Shown here: piece by piece, positions 7,001 through 15,295 of the stretch
How positions within the stretch are numbered: position 1 is the stretch's first letter
Layout of the letters: each line of letters begins with the position of its first letter
Source of the DNA: a virus
Length of the DNA stretch: 34,138 bases
IMG/VR virus record: IMGVR_UViG_3300036046_000382
Span: 1-34,138 of that record
Strand: one strand, 5' to 3'
Notes under the pieces: model-generated
Seen by the model: only the letters and a program-made list of their open reading frames with translations
Database searches by the model: none
What the model was told of the DNA's origin: nothing
Position numbers and translations under genes: made by a program

Positions 7001-10000
7001 TCGCCGCCCTCACCATGGCGCCTGAGGATGTGGCGAATCGCCGCCTCATCAACCCCGTGGGCGTAGCCGCTCAAGTCAAGCCCGGTGGCTTCCTGCAGCA
7101 GCTCGGCCCGGGACTTGTCCAGCGGTCGATAGACAACAAATGCCTTGTTGCCATCCTTGCGCCCCTGCGCCTCGCGCACCAGGTCGGCAATACGCTCGCC
7201 CGCGGCAACATCGCTTGCGGCGCGCACCGGCCCCATCTGGCTGCGCTTGGTGTACTGGTTGCGGTCGCGCGGCTGCGCGGCAATCTCCTCGCTGAGCTGC
7301 AGCACGGCCGTGAGCGCGGTCTTGTCCTTGGTGCCCAGCAGGCCCGCAATGAAGTCCACGAACTTGGACCAGGCCGACTGCTTGCCGTACTTGATGCCGG
7401 CCAGCTTCGTCTGGAATCGCGGGTTACTCCATGCCTCGCTGACAAACTCATGAATGTCACTGAGGCCGTAGTCGCTGTGCCCCTTCAGCTCGCGCTTGAC
7501 GAACTTGAACAGCGCTTCCATCCGCGTCACGAACGGCTGTTGAGCCGCAGTCGGCGCCATCAGGGCCTGGTGCATGATGCCGTGCATGATTTCATGCAGG
7601 ATCACATGCTCATTTCCCTCCATCGAGCGAACGGGCGTGTTGTTCTTGCGGTCCATCCCTGGGCGCATGTGCAGCGTGTCATGCACAGGGTCATAGAACC
7701 CGCCCACGCGGTCAGGGTTCATGAACTGGCCACGGACCTTGTTGGAGCGCGGCCACTCGGCGATTTTCATTTCGCCGACCAGCTTGCGCGCCATCTGCGC
7801 ACCGCGGCGGATCGTCGGGCTATGTGCCTTCTCAAGGATGCTCAGCACCTTGTCCAGGTCACGCGCCTGCCAGGCCTTCATCAGCTCGGCATTGTTGTCC
7901 TGGGTGGCCAGTGCATCAGCAGTCTCGCGCTTGCCCAGCGGCTTGCGACCCTTCGGAGCCTCCTCGGTCCAGCCCGGATCGACGCCAGGCTCACGCGCCG
8001 GGCCAGTGTCGCCCCGGCCATCCGTGTTGGTGTCGGGCTGCTTGGCCTCAGCGTCCTTGCCAGCAGGCATCTTGCCCAGGTCGCCGAGCTTCTGCTTGTC
8101 CTGCCAGCTCTCGCCGATGCCGGCGCCGCGGTCGTTCATGCGGCCATCGGTTTCAGCATCGCCGCGGGGCTTGATGCGCGGGTCTTGCGCGCGGCTGAAG
8201 CCGGCAGCGCTGGTGACGTTCTGGTCTACCGTGTTCTGAGTGCGCCGCTCTGCGACCATGGCCCGCATCACATCCTGACGGGTCAGGCGGCCAGCGTCGA
8301 ACTCCTGCACGAACGCACGCGCAGCGGGCGTGTTCGTCTTGCGCATCGCGCTGACGTACAGGTCTACCTCATCCGTGCTGGGCGGGGCCTCGCGCTTGTT
8401 GCCCTGCAGCTCGGGGCTGTAGGGCGCGCTCTTGATGCGCTTGATCGCGTAGACACCGGGCTTGCCGTTCGGGTGCGGAACCACCGACAGCGTGTCGGGG
8501 TTGCTCTCGACGGGGCCGCGGGCCGGCGCAGGCATCTTGATGGGGCTGATGCCGATGGCCATGCGAAGCGGCTGTGCCGGATGCGGCACCAGGACCAGGC
8601 GCTTCGGATCGACGCCTGCCTCTGCCACGTTCTCGCGCGCCAGGGCCAGGGTCTTTTCGGCGTAGCGACCCGGGCGCAGCGGGGTCGCATCGTAAATCTC
8701 GGTTAGCTCAGCGGGCTGCGTAGGCAGCGAGCTGGTGCCCTTGACCCGCTCAGCCTTGATGATGGCGAGGCGCTGCTCGGCCTGCTCGCGCGTCATGCCG
8801 CGCAGCTCAACAAATTCGGAGGTGTCCTGGCGGCCGGGGCTGCTGGCCGTGATGGGCTGAGCGCGGTTCGGGCCGACACCTTCCAGCGGGGTGGCACCAT
8901 CGTTGCCGATGATCTTGAGGTTCGGCCTGTCCACGCCTTCAGGCACCGTGATGCCAGGCAGCAGCCGACCAGGCTGACGCACATCGGGCGCGTTGGTCGG
9001 CATCGAGCTGAGGCTGTCGGCCGCGGGGGCAAGGCCTGCAGCCTGGCGCTGCGAATCCAGGCCAGCACGGTCAGCCGCAGCCAGGCCGGTGAACTGCGCC
9101 GCAGTGGCGGCACGTTCCTGCGACAGGCGCAGTGCGGGGGTCATCAGGTCTTGCTCGGTGGCGCTGGTCGTGCGCCCCGGCAGGTCGGTCGCAAGCTGCT
9201 CGGCGACATTGGCATCGGCAACAGCGCGGGCCGTCTCATTGGCCTGGCGCATCGCGTGGTCCTGCAGCTCGACATGCAGGTCAACAGCTTCTTGCAGCTT
9301 CCCCAGGCGCGCTGCATCGGCGGCCTGGTAAGCCTCAGACTCAAGCTCTTCCGCAATCCGCTGAGAGATTCCCTGAGCCGTGAAGTCAGCGGCTGCGCTC
9401 GGGCGGTTGACCAGCTTCTCGGCCGCCGCAATGGTGTCCTCAAGCGAGGCGTCAGGGCTCATGCTGCGCTCAAGGTCAGCCTCGGCTTCAGCGCGCTGCT
9501 GGTCGGCCTGCTTGTCGGCCTCATCGGCCTGCGCGTTCAGCTTCTCCGAGGGCTTCGGGCGATGCACCGCACCGGAGAATCCGCCGATAGCACCGCCGCC
9601 GACAGCACCCAGGCCCGCCGAGTCAACGTACTCGCGCAGCGCATCCTCACCCGTGAGGTCTTTGCCCGCGCCATAGCGCTCGATGCCGGTCTGCACCGCT
9701 TCGGTCAGGCCCTCGGCCGTGGCACCCATCAGCGTGCCGGTTGTGGCGCGAGCTGCGCGACCACCAACACCAGGCAGCTTGACCTTACCCGTCACCGCGC
9801 CGAGCTGCAGCTTGTCCATCAGCGACTCGACGCCACCGGATGCCAGCGATGCGCCCCACACCCGCGCCAGGTCGCCGCCAGAAAGCTGCTCGCCATTGGC
9901 GGCGGCCTCCTCCTCAGCGCTCCCATAGATGCCGCCCGCGGTCTTGCCGGTGTTGAGGCCGACCAAGCCGGCCGTGCTGCCGATATCCTTGGCCACCGAT

Positions 10001-10656
10001 TTGACGGCCATCGCGCGCATCTGTTCCGGCGCCACATCCTTGACACCCTGGGCCGCGAGCTGTTCGGCAATCTCTGCTGCGCGCTTGGCAACGGCCTTCT
10101 CGACCATGCCGGTTGCGGCTTGCTTGACCGCCCCCTTGGCCACAACCCCCGTGACCGCGCCCGTAGCAGTGCCGGGGCCGGGGGCCATGGCAGAGCCCGC
10201 GATGCCGCCGATGACTGCGCTGGCCGCAGCCTCGCCAAGCTGGCCCAGGCCATACCCGAGGCCGAACTGTGCGAAGTCCACCAGCGCGCCGAGGTCTCCC
10301 TCTTGCGCCCGCGCCCATGCGTTCGTGAGGGAGTCGGTGTCGCGCTGCAGTGGCGCGAGCTTACCCATGCCCTCTTGGTAGCCGCGTAGGCCCCAGTTCT
10401 TGAAGCCGGTAGCGATGCCGTCTTCTCCAACGAACTTTTCGGCGGTCGCGCCGACCAGCCCCACAGCACCCTTCAGAAGCGCGGGGGTTTGGCCGAACGC
10501 AATCTTTGCGCCGCGCGTGAAGTCGGGCGGGTCGTATCCGAGTTCCTTCTCGATTTGCCCCCGGCTGAGGCCCTGGTACTTGGTGGCCTGCAGACCCGTG
10601 AGGATTTCCTCGTCGGTGTAGTCAGGGTACTTCGCGCGAAGCTGCTCAAACTTCAA
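4045..10656 (-). CDS. giant polyvalent ejection protein (metallopeptidase + PBECR-like nuclease + LPD38-like)
   Basis: A 2203-residue protein with a TTG start at 10656, supported by GGAG eight bases upstream and by the preceding stop at 10677. Regions seen: a short helical N-terminus (KFEQLRAKYPDYTDEEIL); Gly/Ala-rich hydrophobic stretches at about 132-180 and 347-364, fit for membrane insertion; a coiled coil near 370-400; and a Zn-peptidase-like domain, about 923-1110, with HEIMHGIMH (H1021, E1022, H1025) and candidate third ligands E1070/E1074 in HEFVSEAW. A Barnase/EndoU/RelE-like (PBECR) nuclease domain lies at about 1170-1292, with IRHILRRHG at 1207-1215 and a terminal LALVTMYRKA strand. 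An LPD38-type C-terminal region starts with PDFKIRNLIRDSMQAV at 1678, has a membrane-like helix near 1874-1894, and ends in a charged helix. By analogy with T7 gp16 and N4 ejected proteins it is probably packaged in the virion and injected with DNA. Confidence 0.85.
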   Translation of the reverse strand: MKFEQLRAKYPDYTDEEILTGLQATKYQGLSRGQIEKELGYDPPDFTRGAKIAFGQTPALLKGAVGLVGATAEKFVGEDGIATGFKNWGLRGYQEGMGKLAPLQRDTDSLTNAWARAQEGDLGALVDFAQFGLGYGLGQLGEAAASAVIGGIAGSAMAPGPGTATGAVTGVVAKGAVKQAATGMVEKAVAKRAAEIAEQLAAQGVKDVAPEQMRAMAVKSVAKDIGSTAGLVGLNTGKTAGGIYGSAEEEAAANGEQLSGGDLARVWGASLASGGVESLMDKLQLGAVTGKVKLPGVGGRAARATTGTLMGATAEGLTEAVQTGIERYGAGKDLTGEDALREYVDSAGLGAVGGGAIGGFSGAVHRPKPSEKLNAQADEADKQADQQRAEAEADLERSMSPDASLEDTIAAAEKLVNRPSAAADFTAQGISQRIAEELESEAYQAADAARLGKLQEAVDLHVELQDHAMRQANETARAVADANVAEQLATDLPGRTTSATEQDLMTPALRLSQERAATAAQFTGLAAADRAGLDSQRQAAGLAPAADSLSSMPTNAPDVRQPGRLLPGITVPEGVDRPNLKIIGNDGATPLEGVGPNRAQPITASSPGRQDTSEFVELRGMTREQAEQRLAIIKAERVKGTSSLPTQPAELTEIYDATPLRPGRYAEKTLALARENVAEAGVDPKRLVLVPHPAQPLRMAIGISPIKMPAPARGPVESNPDTLSVVPHPNGKPGVYAIKRIKSAPYSPELQGNKREAPPSTDEVDLYVSAMRKTNTPAARAFVQEFDAGRLTRQDVMRAMVAERRTQNTVDQNVTSAAGFSRAQDPRIKPRGDAETDGRMNDRGAGIGESWQDKQKLGDLGKMPAGKDAEAKQPDTNTDGRGDTGPAREPGVDPGWTEEAPKGRKPLGKRETADALATQDNNAELMKAWQARDLDKVLSILEKAHSPTIRRGAQMARKLVGEMKIAEWPRSNKVRGQFMNPDRVGGFYDPVHDTLHMRPGMDRKNNTPVRSMEGNEHVILHEIMHGIMHQALMAPTAAQQPFVTRMEALFKFVKRELKGHSDYGLSDIHEFVSEAWSNPRFQTKLAGIKYGKQSAWSKFVDFIAGLLGTKDKTALTAVLQLSEEIAAQPRDRNQYTKRSQMGPVRAASDVAAGERIADLVREAQGRKDGNKAFVVYRPLDKSRAELLQEATGLDLSGYAHGVDEAAIRHILRRHGEGGEELRGMPPITVEDLKRLPELTDPTRARAVVRVEDSPSGLARISYETELDGDVFVVEEVRQGRKRLALVTMYRKARAAPGASPEGAVPPTSETFGAQPGRSVADDPMAPKAVELTPDEHAEQLAPGTRRYTPEQSAGIEQAFGKPDNRTQKQRFIDGARELRQGFRDRFITGVVDQFHALKKFSPRGYRLARLAAGAYGALEAAMVYGRLRLEGGSTTVDMTGGFANVLADLKGEDKDFFRWVVGMRGDELAKLGKENLMSEATREALKSLATGKMADGRDRAQVYGDALARFIEFNDSILAVTRDSGLIDQAAYDLYAGMPYVPFYRIVEKGVQGSKFSEALTNQYAWKQLKGGTELLNDNLLENVLRNWSHLISASAKNRAAEATIKDALEAGIAEQVPQGTEGAVKIMVDGKATYYAIHDEAIHEAMTAMHYLPPDSAVMKGLTTMKRWLTLGVTTLPDFKIRNLIRDSMQAVAVAELHPNVFKNLADGAEALDVKGALKNLGRTLTPGMKNPASFLPMNQTYAEMLASGALMRFGAANDGDQASHAQKLIRRAGGVMLDKKGLARLLQVSGDVLEAYQELGDRGEQANRAALYQQMIARGYSKEEAAFAARDLLDFSLQGKMPLVRFLVQTVPFLNARIQGLYKLGRGGVENPKRMAAAVSAVVMASMALYMLGSDEPEWKEREDWDRDSFWWFKIGGTAFRVPKPFELGAAGTLAERTWELMVEPEMDGRRYTDRISAMLFQTFAFDPTPQALKPLVDVYANKDSFKGSPIETRAMQNMRPEDRYNENTSELAKFLGSLGLPTPLALVRGQWGPNSSEGKMSPQQVDYLIRGYFGTLGAFLVGITDAPATALGGRGERPDWSVKRWTGGFVDTLPADQSRYVGAVYDKANEIGQLMQSYRQALASGDKDKALEIMAEDGDKLAKYKASTAATKQLSTIAKQIKKVSEDKGLDGAEKREKLKELYAKRNDRAEALAKTLVTE

Positions 10657-10676
10657 TCGGGTGTCTCCAGTGGGTG

Positions 10677-11762
10677 TTAGAAGCCGCGGCGCGGGTCGCC
10701 CGCTGCGCCAGGTCGGCCGCTCTCTTGGATGGCCTTGTTTCGGGCGCGGCGCTCTTGCTCAGCAATGGCCTCAGGGACGCCCGCCTTAGCCTTCGCAGCG
10801 AGGTCCGCATCGCCCACGTTGCGCCAGTTGATCGCGGTCGCCCCGCCATTCAACCGACTCAGCTCCTCGACGGTTCGCCCGCCACCACCTGACTTGGCAC
10901 CGCCAGCGGCGGCTTGACCGTCCCCCTTAGCCTGGCGCGCAGCGTCCATCGCTGCCTTGAGCGGGTCAGCGCTATCGCCACCTTCAGCCGCCTTGATACC
11001 GAAGCGCGCGGCCACGCTCTTAGTCGTGGCGCGGATCAGGCCGATGGAGCGCTGCGCGTCCTCCTTGGCCTCTTCCGTCGCATTCGGATCGCTCAGCGTG
11101 GCGCGTGCGCGCGAAGCTGCGTTCTCCAGGTCGGCAATGACCTTGAGCGCCTGCGGGCGGTCCATCGAGCTACCGCTGAGGTCGCTGATGCGCTGCTGAA
11201 TACGTTCGCGCTCTTCCGGGTCTTTCGCGTCAGCGAGCTGCCGGCGAAGCAGCGATGCCTCGCCGAACTCCTTCAGCTTGGCCGCTGCGAGCTGTTCGCT
11301 CGGCCCGAACACATGCGATGCCTGCGCGATGGTCTGCAGCGCGCGCTTGTACTTCGGATCGCTGGCCAGAGCGATCTTTGCCTCGCCCTCGGCCTTGGCG
11401 CGAGCGCCGACCGCAAGACCCTCGTTCTCGGCGCGCACCTTGCCGACAGCGCGCTCGTCCTCGACCGCGATATCGCGCTTGGTGCCGGCCTGATCCTTCA
11501 GGCGCTGGGTGCCAAGCTCGGTTTCCATTTCGTAGGACTTGCGTGCCGCCTGGCGCGTGGCCTCGCCACCCTCGCCGGTCGTGCCCCACAGCACGCCATC
11601 GCGGCGCAGCTCCTCGGCCGCGCGCATCTTGGTCGCTTCCAGCTCGGCCTGGTAGTCCATCATTTCCATGCGGTTGCGCTTGTCCAGCTCGCCCTGGCCC
11701 CACTGGGCCACACCGCGACCAGCGCCGCCAAGGGTGCCAGCGATCAGGCCGCCCCAGCTCAT
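10677..11762 (-). CDS. putative internal virion protein (coiled coil)
   Basis: A 361-residue protein with its ATG in an ATGA overlap with the preceding gene's stop. A Gly-rich N-terminus (MSWGGLIAGTLGGAGRGVAQ) is followed by a long Ala/Glu/Lys/Arg helical region (about 25-260), a Gly/Ser/Ala linker (ADGQAAAGGAKSGGGG-like, about 280-300), and a basic C-terminus. There is no enzyme motif. Its place immediately upstream of the giant ejection protein, in the same strand and unit, matches the position of internal core proteins in podoviruses (the gp15/gp16 neighbourhood of T7-type phages). Function is inferred from context and composition. Confidence 0.6.
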   Translation of the reverse strand: MSWGGLIAGTLGGAGRGVAQWGQGELDKRNRMEMMDYQAELEATKMRAAEELRRDGVLWGTTGEGGEATRQAARKSYEMETELGTQRLKDQAGTKRDIAVEDERAVGKVRAENEGLAVGARAKAEGEAKIALASDPKYKRALQTIAQASHVFGPSEQLAAAKLKEFGEASLLRRQLADAKDPEERERIQQRISDLSGSSMDRPQALKVIADLENAASRARATLSDPNATEEAKEDAQRSIGLIRATTKSVAARFGIKAAEGGDSADPLKAAMDAARQAKGDGQAAAGGAKSGGGGRTVEELSRLNGGATAINWRNVGDADLAAKAKAGVPEAIAEQERRARNKAIQESGRPGAAGDPRRGF

Positions 11763-12355
11763 GCCGGCACCTCTTCCTCACCCTCGACCGGCGCGGCCTC
11801 CTCTTCAGCAGGCGGGGCCTCGGCGGGCGGTTCTTCCTCGGTCGGTGCAGGCGGTTCTGCACCAGCCTGCTCATCCTTCACCAGAGGCGTGACCTCCTGA
11901 GCCTTCTTGCCGCGCGCTTCGATGTTGGCAATGATCTTGTTGCTGTCGATCTTGGCTTGACCCAGCACTGCGTCGATGAACACGCCCACCGCGGTGCCAA
12001 AGTCCGCATCACTCAGTTCCTGGCGGCCCTTCAGCAGGTAGTCCCGCGCATGCGCCAGCAGCACGATGCCGCAAGGGATGATGAGCTGCGGGGGCAGCGA
12101 GTTGCGAGACTCCTGCAGCAGCAGACCCATCACACCAGCGATGCTCAGGCCGAGCTTCTGCGGCAGCGGCCCGTTACCCTGCATCGCTTGCTGTCGCAGC
12201 TTCTGCGTGCTGGGGTCGAACATGACTTTCATGCCGGCCACCACGATGCGCTGGAACTGGTTGCGCATCTTGGGCGGCACGGCCATGCGGGACTGCAGAG
12301 CCCGCGGGCTCAGGTTGTCGGTGCTGGGCTTCTTGGAGCTGATGATTCCGGCCAT
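11759..12355 (-). CDS. putative internal/structural virion protein with acidic tail
   Basis: A 198-residue protein starting MAGIISSKKPSTDNLSPRAL. The folded part (about 20-150) is helical with a hydrophobic segment (GLSIAGVMGLLLQE) and PPQLIIPCGIVLLAHA. From about 160 onwards the chain is almost entirely Glu, Pro and Ala (PTEEEPPAEAPPAEEEAAP), a disordered acidic tail. The ATGA overlap with the next gene indicates coupled translation. I do not recognise a named family. It lies among the internal-protein genes and may be a minor virion or chaperone-like component. Confidence 0.55.
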   Translation of the reverse strand: MAGIISSKKPSTDNLSPRALQSRMAVPPKMRNQFQRIVVAGMKVMFDPSTQKLRQQAMQGNGPLPQKLGLSIAGVMGLLLQESRNSLPPQLIIPCGIVLLAHARDYLLKGRQELSDADFGTAVGVFIDAVLGQAKIDSNKIIANIEARGKKAQEVTPLVKDEQAGAEPPAPTEEEPPAEAPPAEEEAAPVEGEEEVPA

Positions 12356-12361
12356 GGGTGC

Positions 12362-13324
12362 TTAGCCTTTGTTGGGTGCTTGGAAGGTGGGCATCTTGAG
12401 TGCCAAGATGCTCTTGTTGAGGCGGTCGCGCTGGGCTTCCAGCTCGGCCGTGCGGGCCGCAATCGCGTCCTTCTGGGCCTGCTGCTGCATGTAGCCCTGG
12501 GCGCCACCGGACAGAGCCTGGCCTGCGACCATGGCAGCGCCTGGGTTCTGGTTCATGAAGCCCGCGACAGGGGCGCCGTACTTGGCCCACAGGCCCTGCG
12601 GAGCTGCCGGGTTCTTTGCCGCGGACAGGGCTGCGTTCTGAGCGTCCAGCACACCAGGCCCAGCCTGGTTACCGTACTTGCCAAACGCGGTGTCCATCGC
12701 GCCACCGTCAACCGTTGGCACGCTCGGCGCAGCGACATTGGGGGCCGCAATCGACGGCTGAGCTGCAGCCAGGTCACTCACAGCGCCGACTTGCGCGGCC
12801 TCGGTGATTGGGCCCGCGGAGCTGACGGCCGAATCAGCCGACCCGGCCAGCCCGCTGCCTAGCTGCGATTCAGCAGCCATCAGGGGCTCAGCCATGCCAC
12901 CGAGGTTGCTGCTGATGATGCCCTCGCTCGCCGAAGCGGCAGCACCCGCGGTGTCACCCACAGCACCCGCAACACTCGCGGCCGTGTCAGCCCCTGGTGC
13001 CGCGTACTTGGCGAACTGCGCAGCGTCCGAGCCCGCCGCAGAGCCAGCAGCATCCCAGGCGCTGCTGGCCTCGGCCGCGCTGCTCGACGCCAGGTCGCTG
13101 GACAGCTTTTCCCACGCACCGCTGGCCAGGCCGCCGATACCGCCAGCCAGGCTGACCAGGCCGCCGATCTTGGCGAGCTTTTGATTGCCGGTGACCGTGC
13201 CGATGATCGTCATGGCACCGCCAGCGACCATCAGGCCGCCGACAAGCGCACTGCCCGCAGCAACAGCCGAGACACCTGCAGAGACAGATAGGACCGCCCC
13301 AATGAGCGGAATAACAGGTGGCAT
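12362..13324 (-). CDS. Ala/Gly/Ser-rich putative internal virion protein
   Basis: A 320-residue protein. Residues 1-75 are strongly hydrophobic and Gly/Ala-rich (VIPLIGAVLSVSAGVSAVAA, then LVGGLMVAGGAMTIIG and IGGLVSLAGGIGGLASG), which is compatible with membrane insertion. Residues 80-230 are a low-complexity Ala/Ser/Gly region, and the C-terminal part ends in a coiled coil (KDAIAARTAELEAQRDRLNK). The start overlaps the preceding stop (TAATG). Such proteins are common among the ejected internal proteins of podoviruses. The exact role, for example formation of a trans-envelope channel, is inference. Confidence 0.55.
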   Translation of the reverse strand: MPPVIPLIGAVLSVSAGVSAVAAGSALVGGLMVAGGAMTIIGTVTGNQKLAKIGGLVSLAGGIGGLASGAWEKLSSDLASSSAAEASSAWDAAGSAAGSDAAQFAKYAAPGADTAASVAGAVGDTAGAAASASEGIISSNLGGMAEPLMAAESQLGSGLAGSADSAVSSAGPITEAAQVGAVSDLAAAQPSIAAPNVAAPSVPTVDGGAMDTAFGKYGNQAGPGVLDAQNAALSAAKNPAAPQGLWAKYGAPVAGFMNQNPGAAMVAGQALSGGAQGYMQQQAQKDAIAARTAELEAQRDRLNKSILALKMPTFQAPNKG

Positions 13325-13704
13325 TACACCTTCTCCTTGCCGAAGGGCAGCGCCGACAGCATCCAGTTTTGGTATTGGCCATCGAACCAGGTTTCTTCAA
13401 AGCCCATGCGGGTCAAGAACCGTTCCGAGGCCGCGTTACGCAGGTCACTCTTCGTTGTGAGGAACCCATATCGTTCAAACATCGGGGCCAGGAAAGACCT
13501 GACCCTGCCCCGATGAATAAGCCGCTTACGCCATTGCGGCGCAAGGGCAAAGTGAATCTCGGTGCCCTTGAGGATGGCCACCGCGGCCAGCTCGCCTGCA
13601 ACATGGTGGGTAAAGACTTCCCACCCATTCACCTCGCTGGGATCGAGCTTGAGCCGGGCCCAGTCAAGGAATCTTGTCAGGGCGATTTGATGGTCTGTGC
13701 TCAA
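13324..13704 (-). CDS. T7 gp13-like protein with GNAT-type fold
   Basis: A 126-residue protein. The C-terminal motif SERFLTRMGFEETWFDGQYQ, followed by a hydrophobic strand, resembles both the last helix-strand of GNAT acetyltransferases and the end of T7 internal virion protein gp13 (RFLK-x-I-G-A ... DGQFQLF). The length is close to that of gp13. No clear acetyl-CoA loop is visible, so catalysis is doubtful. It lies between genes of internal/virion proteins, as gp13 does near gp14-gp16. Both ends overlap neighbours (ATGA and TAATG). In T7 the homologue is needed for assembly of the ejection apparatus; a similar role here is inferred. Confidence 0.6.
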   Translation of the reverse strand: MSTDHQIALTRFLDWARLKLDPSEVNGWEVFTHHVAGELAAVAILKGTEIHFALAPQWRKRLIHRGRVRSFLAPMFERYGFLTTKSDLRNAASERFLTRMGFEETWFDGQYQNWMLSALPFGKEKV

Positions 13705-15275
13705 TGCTGCATGACTTCAAAATTGGAGTCCCCGCCACCGCCTCCCCAGCCGCCCCAGTCACTGACGGTCCCGCTGTCATAGCCAGGGTTGTCCCAGTAG
13801 CCGCCATCGCCCCAGTCGCCGCCATCGCCCCAATCGCCCCAATCGCCACCCCAGTCCTCGACGGTGCCGCTGTCTGGACCAGGCTGCTCCCAGTAGTCCC
13901 CGCCCCAGTCGCCACCGCCGTCCGAATCAATCGGCACATCGGTTTCATCAGGGCCGGGCTTGTCCCAGTAGTCCCCGCCCCAGTCGCCACCGCCGTCCGA
14001 ATCAATCGGCACATCGGTTTCATCAGGGCCGGGCTTGTCCCAGTAGTCCTCTTCGCCATCGGCGCCGGGTTGAGGAACATCGGTCGGGTTACCGTCGTCC
14101 GCTCCCGGCTTAGGAACATCGGTCGGGTTAGGGTAGTACGGGTCAGTCGGGTTGCCGCCGCCCGTATCACCACCGCCATCACCACCGCCCCCACCGCCCG
14201 TGTCAGTGCCGGGGGTCGCCAGAAGCCGGCCGAGCTTGAGCCCCGACAGACTCTCCAGCATCCCCATGTTGTTGTTGAAGTTGGCCGTGAGGTCGTCAAT
14301 AGCCTTCTTCTTGGCTGCGTCTAGCAGGTCGGGGTTCGTCATCACAGCCTGCACCGCCTGCAGGTACTGCTGATAGGCGTTCTGCATCGACTCTTGGGTC
14401 TGCAGACCGACCTTGTACTGAGCCTCGATTTCCGACAGGTTGGCCTTGATCGCCCCATCGAGCTGGGTCAGCGTGTGTTTGTTGGCCGCATCAGCGTTCT
14501 GCAGCGCGGTCTTGAGCTGCGCGTCATACGCGGCCAGGCTGGATCGCAGCGATGCGTCTTGGTTAGAAAGCCGCGCCGCGTTCTGGTTCTGCGCGAGCTG
14601 CTGCAGGCGCGCGGCCTCGCTGGAGCTGTCCAGGCGCGAGGCCGCGTTTGCAGCCTCCATGTTCGCCATGGTCATGTTGTTCTTCTGACCAGCAGTGAAC
14701 TGGGCCGCCGCGTTCGTCTGGCCCGCGTTGAACATGCTGGCCTGGTTCTTCGCGTTCGCGTTGAACTGCGCACTGTTGGCGTGCGTGCTGGCGTCCTGCA
14801 GGCCGATAGGCGTAGCTGCGTCCATCACAGCGCCATGGGCCGCACCCACAGCAAGGCTGCTGTTCAGCAGGCCGCGCGATGCGCTCTCGGCATTGGCCTT
14901 GGCCTCGGCGCGCTGCATGAGTGAGCTATTGCGCGCAATGATGCCGTCGATCTGGTTGGCCGCAAGCTGCTTGTCCTCCACGGTCCAATCGGTCGTGCCC
15001 GCATGAACCGCGGTGTAGCCCTCGGCCGTGCCGGTCTGGTACTTCGTCGGGTCGGCCTTGGGGTTCTTGCTCGGGTCATACACACCGAGGTCGATCTGCG
15101 GCGCGTTCGGTGCCTGCAGGCCCGAGGTGTTCACCTCGGTGGGCTTGTAGCCGCTGTAGTCGGCCTGAGGGCGATCCTTGCTGCCGTTGTAGAGGCCAGA
15201 GCCCGTGGACAGACCCGTACCGCTCGCGCTGGTGGCGCTGGTGGCCTGGGTGACGTTGTTGTCAGTGCTTGCCAT
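13701..15275 (-). CDS. virion protein with Gly/Asp/Trp-rich repeat tail
   Basis: A 524-residue protein. Residues 1-90 are Ser/Thr/Gly-rich. Residues about 95-345 are a long helical, Ala/Asn/Gln-rich region (SLMQRAEAKANAESASRGLL onward), probably a coiled coil. From residue 354 the chain becomes low-complexity Gly/Asp/Pro/Trp/Tyr. Two identical 25-residue units containing DYWDKPGPDETDVPIDSDGG lie at about 411-461, followed by two degenerate copies (DYWEQPGPDSGTVEDWGG and GYWDNPGYDSGTVSDWGG). The repeat tail is encoded by a perfect 75-bp duplication. Location next to the internal-protein genes suggests a virion component. Aromatic/Gly/Asp repeats suggest adhesion or calcium binding, but no function can be assigned. 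Confidence 0.6.
   Translation of the reverse strand: MASTDNNVTQATSATSASGTGLSTGSGLYNGSKDRPQADYSGYKPTEVNTSGLQAPNAPQIDLGVYDPSKNPKADPTKYQTGTAEGYTAVHAGTTDWTVEDKQLAANQIDGIIARNSSLMQRAEAKANAESASRGLLNSSLAVGAAHGAVMDAATPIGLQDASTHANSAQFNANAKNQASMFNAGQTNAAAQFTAGQKNNMTMANMEAANAASRLDSSSEAARLQQLAQNQNAARLSNQDASLRSSLAAYDAQLKTALQNADAANKHTLTQLDGAIKANLSEIEAQYKVGLQTQESMQNAYQQYLQAVQAVMTNPDLLDAAKKKAIDDLTANFNNNMGMLESLSGLKLGRLLATPGTDTGGGGGGDGGGDTGGGNPTDPYYPNPTDVPKPGADDGNPTDVPQPGADGEEDYWDKPGPDETDVPIDSDGGGDWGGDYWDKPGPDETDVPIDSDGGGDWGGDYWEQPGPDSGTVEDWGGDWGDWGDGGDWGDGGYWDNPGYDSGTVSDWGGWGGGGGDSNFEVMQH
13891..14040. repeat. perfect tandem duplication of 75 bp
   Basis: Bases 13891-13965 and 13966-14040 are identical, and a third copy begins at 14041 but diverges after about nine bases. 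The unit is in frame (25 codons) inside the Gly/Asp/Trp-rich tail of the protein at 13701-15275. Perfect identity, including third codon positions, implies recent expansion by slippage or recombination. Copy number could vary between phage isolates. Confidence 0.95.
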
Positions 15276-15295
15276 CTATGGCTGCTTTCTGCGGG

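Noticed and set aside
4558-8706. A 1382-codon open frame on the plus strand opposite the giant ejection protein
   Set aside because: It is the antisense shadow of a GC-rich gene with strong third-position bias. It has the Leu/Arg/His/Gln composition of such shadows, no domain pattern and no ribosome-binding site.
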